Both the position numbers and the translations under genes were made by a program. Positions 5,377 to 6,545 of a stretch of 6,545 bases of DNA are shown piece by piece. Position 1 is the stretch's first letter; every line of letters starts with the position of its first letter. The notes under the pieces are model-generated. The model saw nothing but the letters and a program-made list of their open reading frames with translations. It did not search any database and was not told the DNA's origin. Source of the stretch: Desulfobacterales bacterium CG23_combo_of_CG06-09_8_20_14_all_51_8 (GTDB lineage: Bacteria > Desulfobacterota > Desulfobacteria > Desulfobacterales > Desulfosalsimonadaceae); assembly GCA_002772195.1 (NCBI GenBank), contig PCSG01000056.1, positions 1-6,545 on the forward strand. Reading direction: 5' to 3'.

Positions 5377-6309
5377 CTACAATCCTTCTCCGGCAAGGGC
5401 CTCCACCAGTTCCTTCTGCTTTTTGGTTAATTTTTTCGGCATGGCGATCTGAATTTCCACGTACAAATCACCCGCGCCATCGCCCTTCATGTGGGGAAGG
5501 CCGTTTCCGGCCAGGCGCAGTTTGCTCTTGTGCCGGGTCCCGGCCGGAATTTTCAAGCTGAGCTCTTTGCCATCCAGGGTCGGCACCGAAATCCGGGTCC
5601 CGAGCAGCGCGTCGGTGAGTTTGATTTCCCGGTTCAACTGCAAATCATACTCCGTGCTTTTAAACACGGGGTCTTCCACCACCCTTGCGATTATGTAAAG
5701 ATCTCCGGCGGGCCCGCCATAGGGGCTCGGCTGGCCCCGGCTGGCCAGGCGCAGTTTTTTTCCGGTAATCATACCTTTGGGGATTTTCACCGCAAGGGTT
5801 TCGGTTCCCCCGGAAGGGTTCTGGAGAGAGAGGCTTCTGGACGTGCCGGCGGCGACTTCATGGAGGGTCAGGGGGATTTCATATTCCATGTCCGCGCCTT
5901 TTACCGGGGCCGATTGCCGGCCCCCGCCTCCGCCGAACATGGATTCCGGATTAAACGAAAACCGACGACTCCCGCCCCCTGATTTCCGGCCGCCGGAAAA
6001 AAACGAGGCCCCGCCGAACCCGAATTTCCGTAAAATATCCTCGATGTTGGACCCTCGGAAAATGTCTTCCTGGGAAAACTGCTGGTGAAACCCCTCCGAA
6101 CCATAGGTGTCGTATTTTTTGCGTTTTTCCGCATCGCTTAAAACCGCATAGGCTTCGCTGATTTCCTTGAATTTTTCCTCTTTGGCCTTGTCTCCGGCGC
6201 TGTGGTCCGGGTGATATTTCATCGCCAGCTTGCGGTAGGCTTTTTTAATTTCATCCGCGCCGGCGTCTTTGGCGACGCCGAGACTTTTATAATAATCCTT
6301 CTGGGCCAT
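5377..6309 (-). CDS. J-domain co-chaperone, CbpA/type II DnaJ-like
   Basis: Cytoplasmic Hsp70 partner that should stimulate DnaK ATP hydrolysis and deliver clients. In 310 residues there is a full J-domain (about 1-70) with KYHPD and the essential HPD at 33-35. A Gly/Phe/Ser-rich linker follows (about 95-130, with FGFGG and a GGGGG run). Two beta-rich client-binding domains come next, at roughly 138-210 and 215-290; each contains the family pattern ([14 protein letters not shown] and [20 protein letters not shown]). The cysteine-rich CxxCxGxG zinc centre of true DnaJ is absent, and the protein has no cysteine at all. This places it with CbpA or DnaJB-like proteins rather than classical DnaJ. 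The start [12 protein letters not shown] is typical, with AGGA about ten bases upstream. It has its own candidate promoter. It lies directly after mnmG but is unlikely to be functionally linked to it. Confidence 0.94.
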   Translation of the reverse strand: MAQKDYYKSLGVAKDAGADEIKKAYRKLAMKYHPDHSAGDKAKEEKFKEISEAYAVLSDAEKRKKYDTYGSEGFHQQFSQEDIFRGSNIEDILRKFGFGGASFFSGGRKSGGGSRRFSFNPESMFGGGGGRQSAPVKGADMEYEIPLTLHEVAAGTSRSLSLQNPSGGTETLAVKIPKGMITGKKLRLASRGQPSPYGGPAGDLYIIARVVEDPVFKSTEYDLQLNREIKLTDALLGTRISVPTLDGKELSLKIPAGTRHKSKLRLAGNGLPHMKGDGAGDLYVEIQIAMPKKLTKKQKELVEALAGEGL

Positions 6310-6377
6310 GGGTTCTTTTTCCTGACTTGTTTATTTTAATTTCAAAGGGGTCCTGTCTTCAGATGCGTTTCATCCAA

Positions 6378-6405
6378 ACAATAAGTCAACTGCCTGAAAT
6401 GTCAA
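6378..6405 (-). promoter_or_regulatory. Candidate promoter of the J-protein gene
   Basis: Minus-strand TTGACA (6400-6405) is separated by 16 bp from TATTGT (6378-6383), four of six matches to the -10 consensus. Transcription would start near 6371, giving a leader of about 60 nt. The -35 resembles the CCCTTGA of heat-shock (sigma-32) promoters, but no CCCCAT-type -10 follows, so I see no support for sigma-32 control. Confidence 0.5.
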
Positions 6406-6436
6406 GGGTCGGATACGGTTAAGGGCTTATGATGCT

Positions 6437-6545
6437 TTAACTTTTTCCATTGGATCGGGCAGGGGATTTTAACGCGATCATGAGAATCGACAACGCCACC
6501 GGCGTGATTCCCTCCATCCGGGACGCCTGGCGCAGAGACTCGGGC
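6437..6545 (-). CDS. mnmG: tRNA uridine-5-carboxymethylaminomethyl modification enzyme MnmG, C-terminal end
   Basis: Only the last 35 codons and the TAA are present; the gene enters from the right edge. The reverse strand gives ESLRQASRMEGITPVALSIL and continues to MIALKSP and a short tail. This matches the conserved MnmG (GidA) ending, where E. coli has [20 protein letters not shown]. MnmG is an FAD enzyme that works with MnmE to modify the wobble uridine of several tRNAs. This C-terminal helical segment is the part known to contact MnmE and tRNA. No clear terminator follows the stop within the 127 bp before the J-protein gene. Confidence 0.92.
   Translation of the reverse strand, partial: PESLRQASRMEGITPVALSILMIALKSPARSNGKS

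Noticed and set aside
5491..6088. Plus-strand open frames of 163 and 103 codons opposite the J-protein gene
   Set aside because: They are antisense to an unmistakable J-domain protein, with no recognisable domain and proline/arginine-rich shadow composition.
6310..6436. Heat-shock sigma-32 promoter for the J-protein gene
   Set aside because: CCCTTGA resembles the -35 half, but no CCCCAT-like -10 is found at the right distance.

Overview
The window reads as a chromosomal housekeeping region of an anaerobic, sulfate-reducer-like deltaproteobacterium (Desulfobacterota, perhaps Desulfobacterales). This placement is inferred from three things: the gene mix, the style of the MJ0042 zinc-ribbon/DUF3426 protein, and a hairpin-forming intergenic repeat of a kind I associate with that group. 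No ribosomal RNA or other firm phylogenetic marker is present. Every gene I can support lies on the minus strand, so transcription runs from high to low coordinates.

In transcription order the layout is as follows. (1) The last 35 codons of mnmG (gidA), a tRNA-modification enzyme, enter from the right edge (6437-6545). (2) A 310-residue J-domain co-chaperone of the CbpA/type II class (5377-6309) has its own candidate sigma-70 promoter. (3) A 457-bp gap (4920-5376) holds a strong promoter (TTGACA-N17-TATAAC) and a leader of about 150 nt. (4) hpt, hypoxanthine phosphoribosyltransferase (4401-4919), is followed 16 bp later by (5) a very acidic 829-residue protein (1895-4384). That protein has an N-terminal four-cysteine zinc ribbon, one membrane span and a C-terminal DUF3426 domain. 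(6) A short hairpin, a weak promoter and a 115-bp inverted-repeat element (1670-1784) come before (7) a CAU-anticodon tRNA (1582-1658) and its terminator (1542-1569). (8) A DUF1992 (DnaJC28-type) protein is joined through a TGATG junction to (9) a small two-span membrane protein with a SHOCT-like tail. (10) The 5' end of ddl, D-alanine--D-alanine ligase, runs off the left edge.

The genes cover tRNA maturation, protein folding, purine salvage and cell-wall precursor synthesis, and they do not form one pathway. The hpt/zinc-ribbon pair and the DUF1992/membrane-protein pair are probably each co-transcribed; ddl may belong to the second group. The most distinctive content is the acidic linker of the zinc-ribbon protein, about 600 residues long with two families of short repeats. 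Next are the inverted-repeat element placed between a candidate promoter and the tRNA, and the structured leader of hpt. I found no CRISPR array, complete insertion sequence, phage gene or defence system, and nothing that I would call a new system with confidence.
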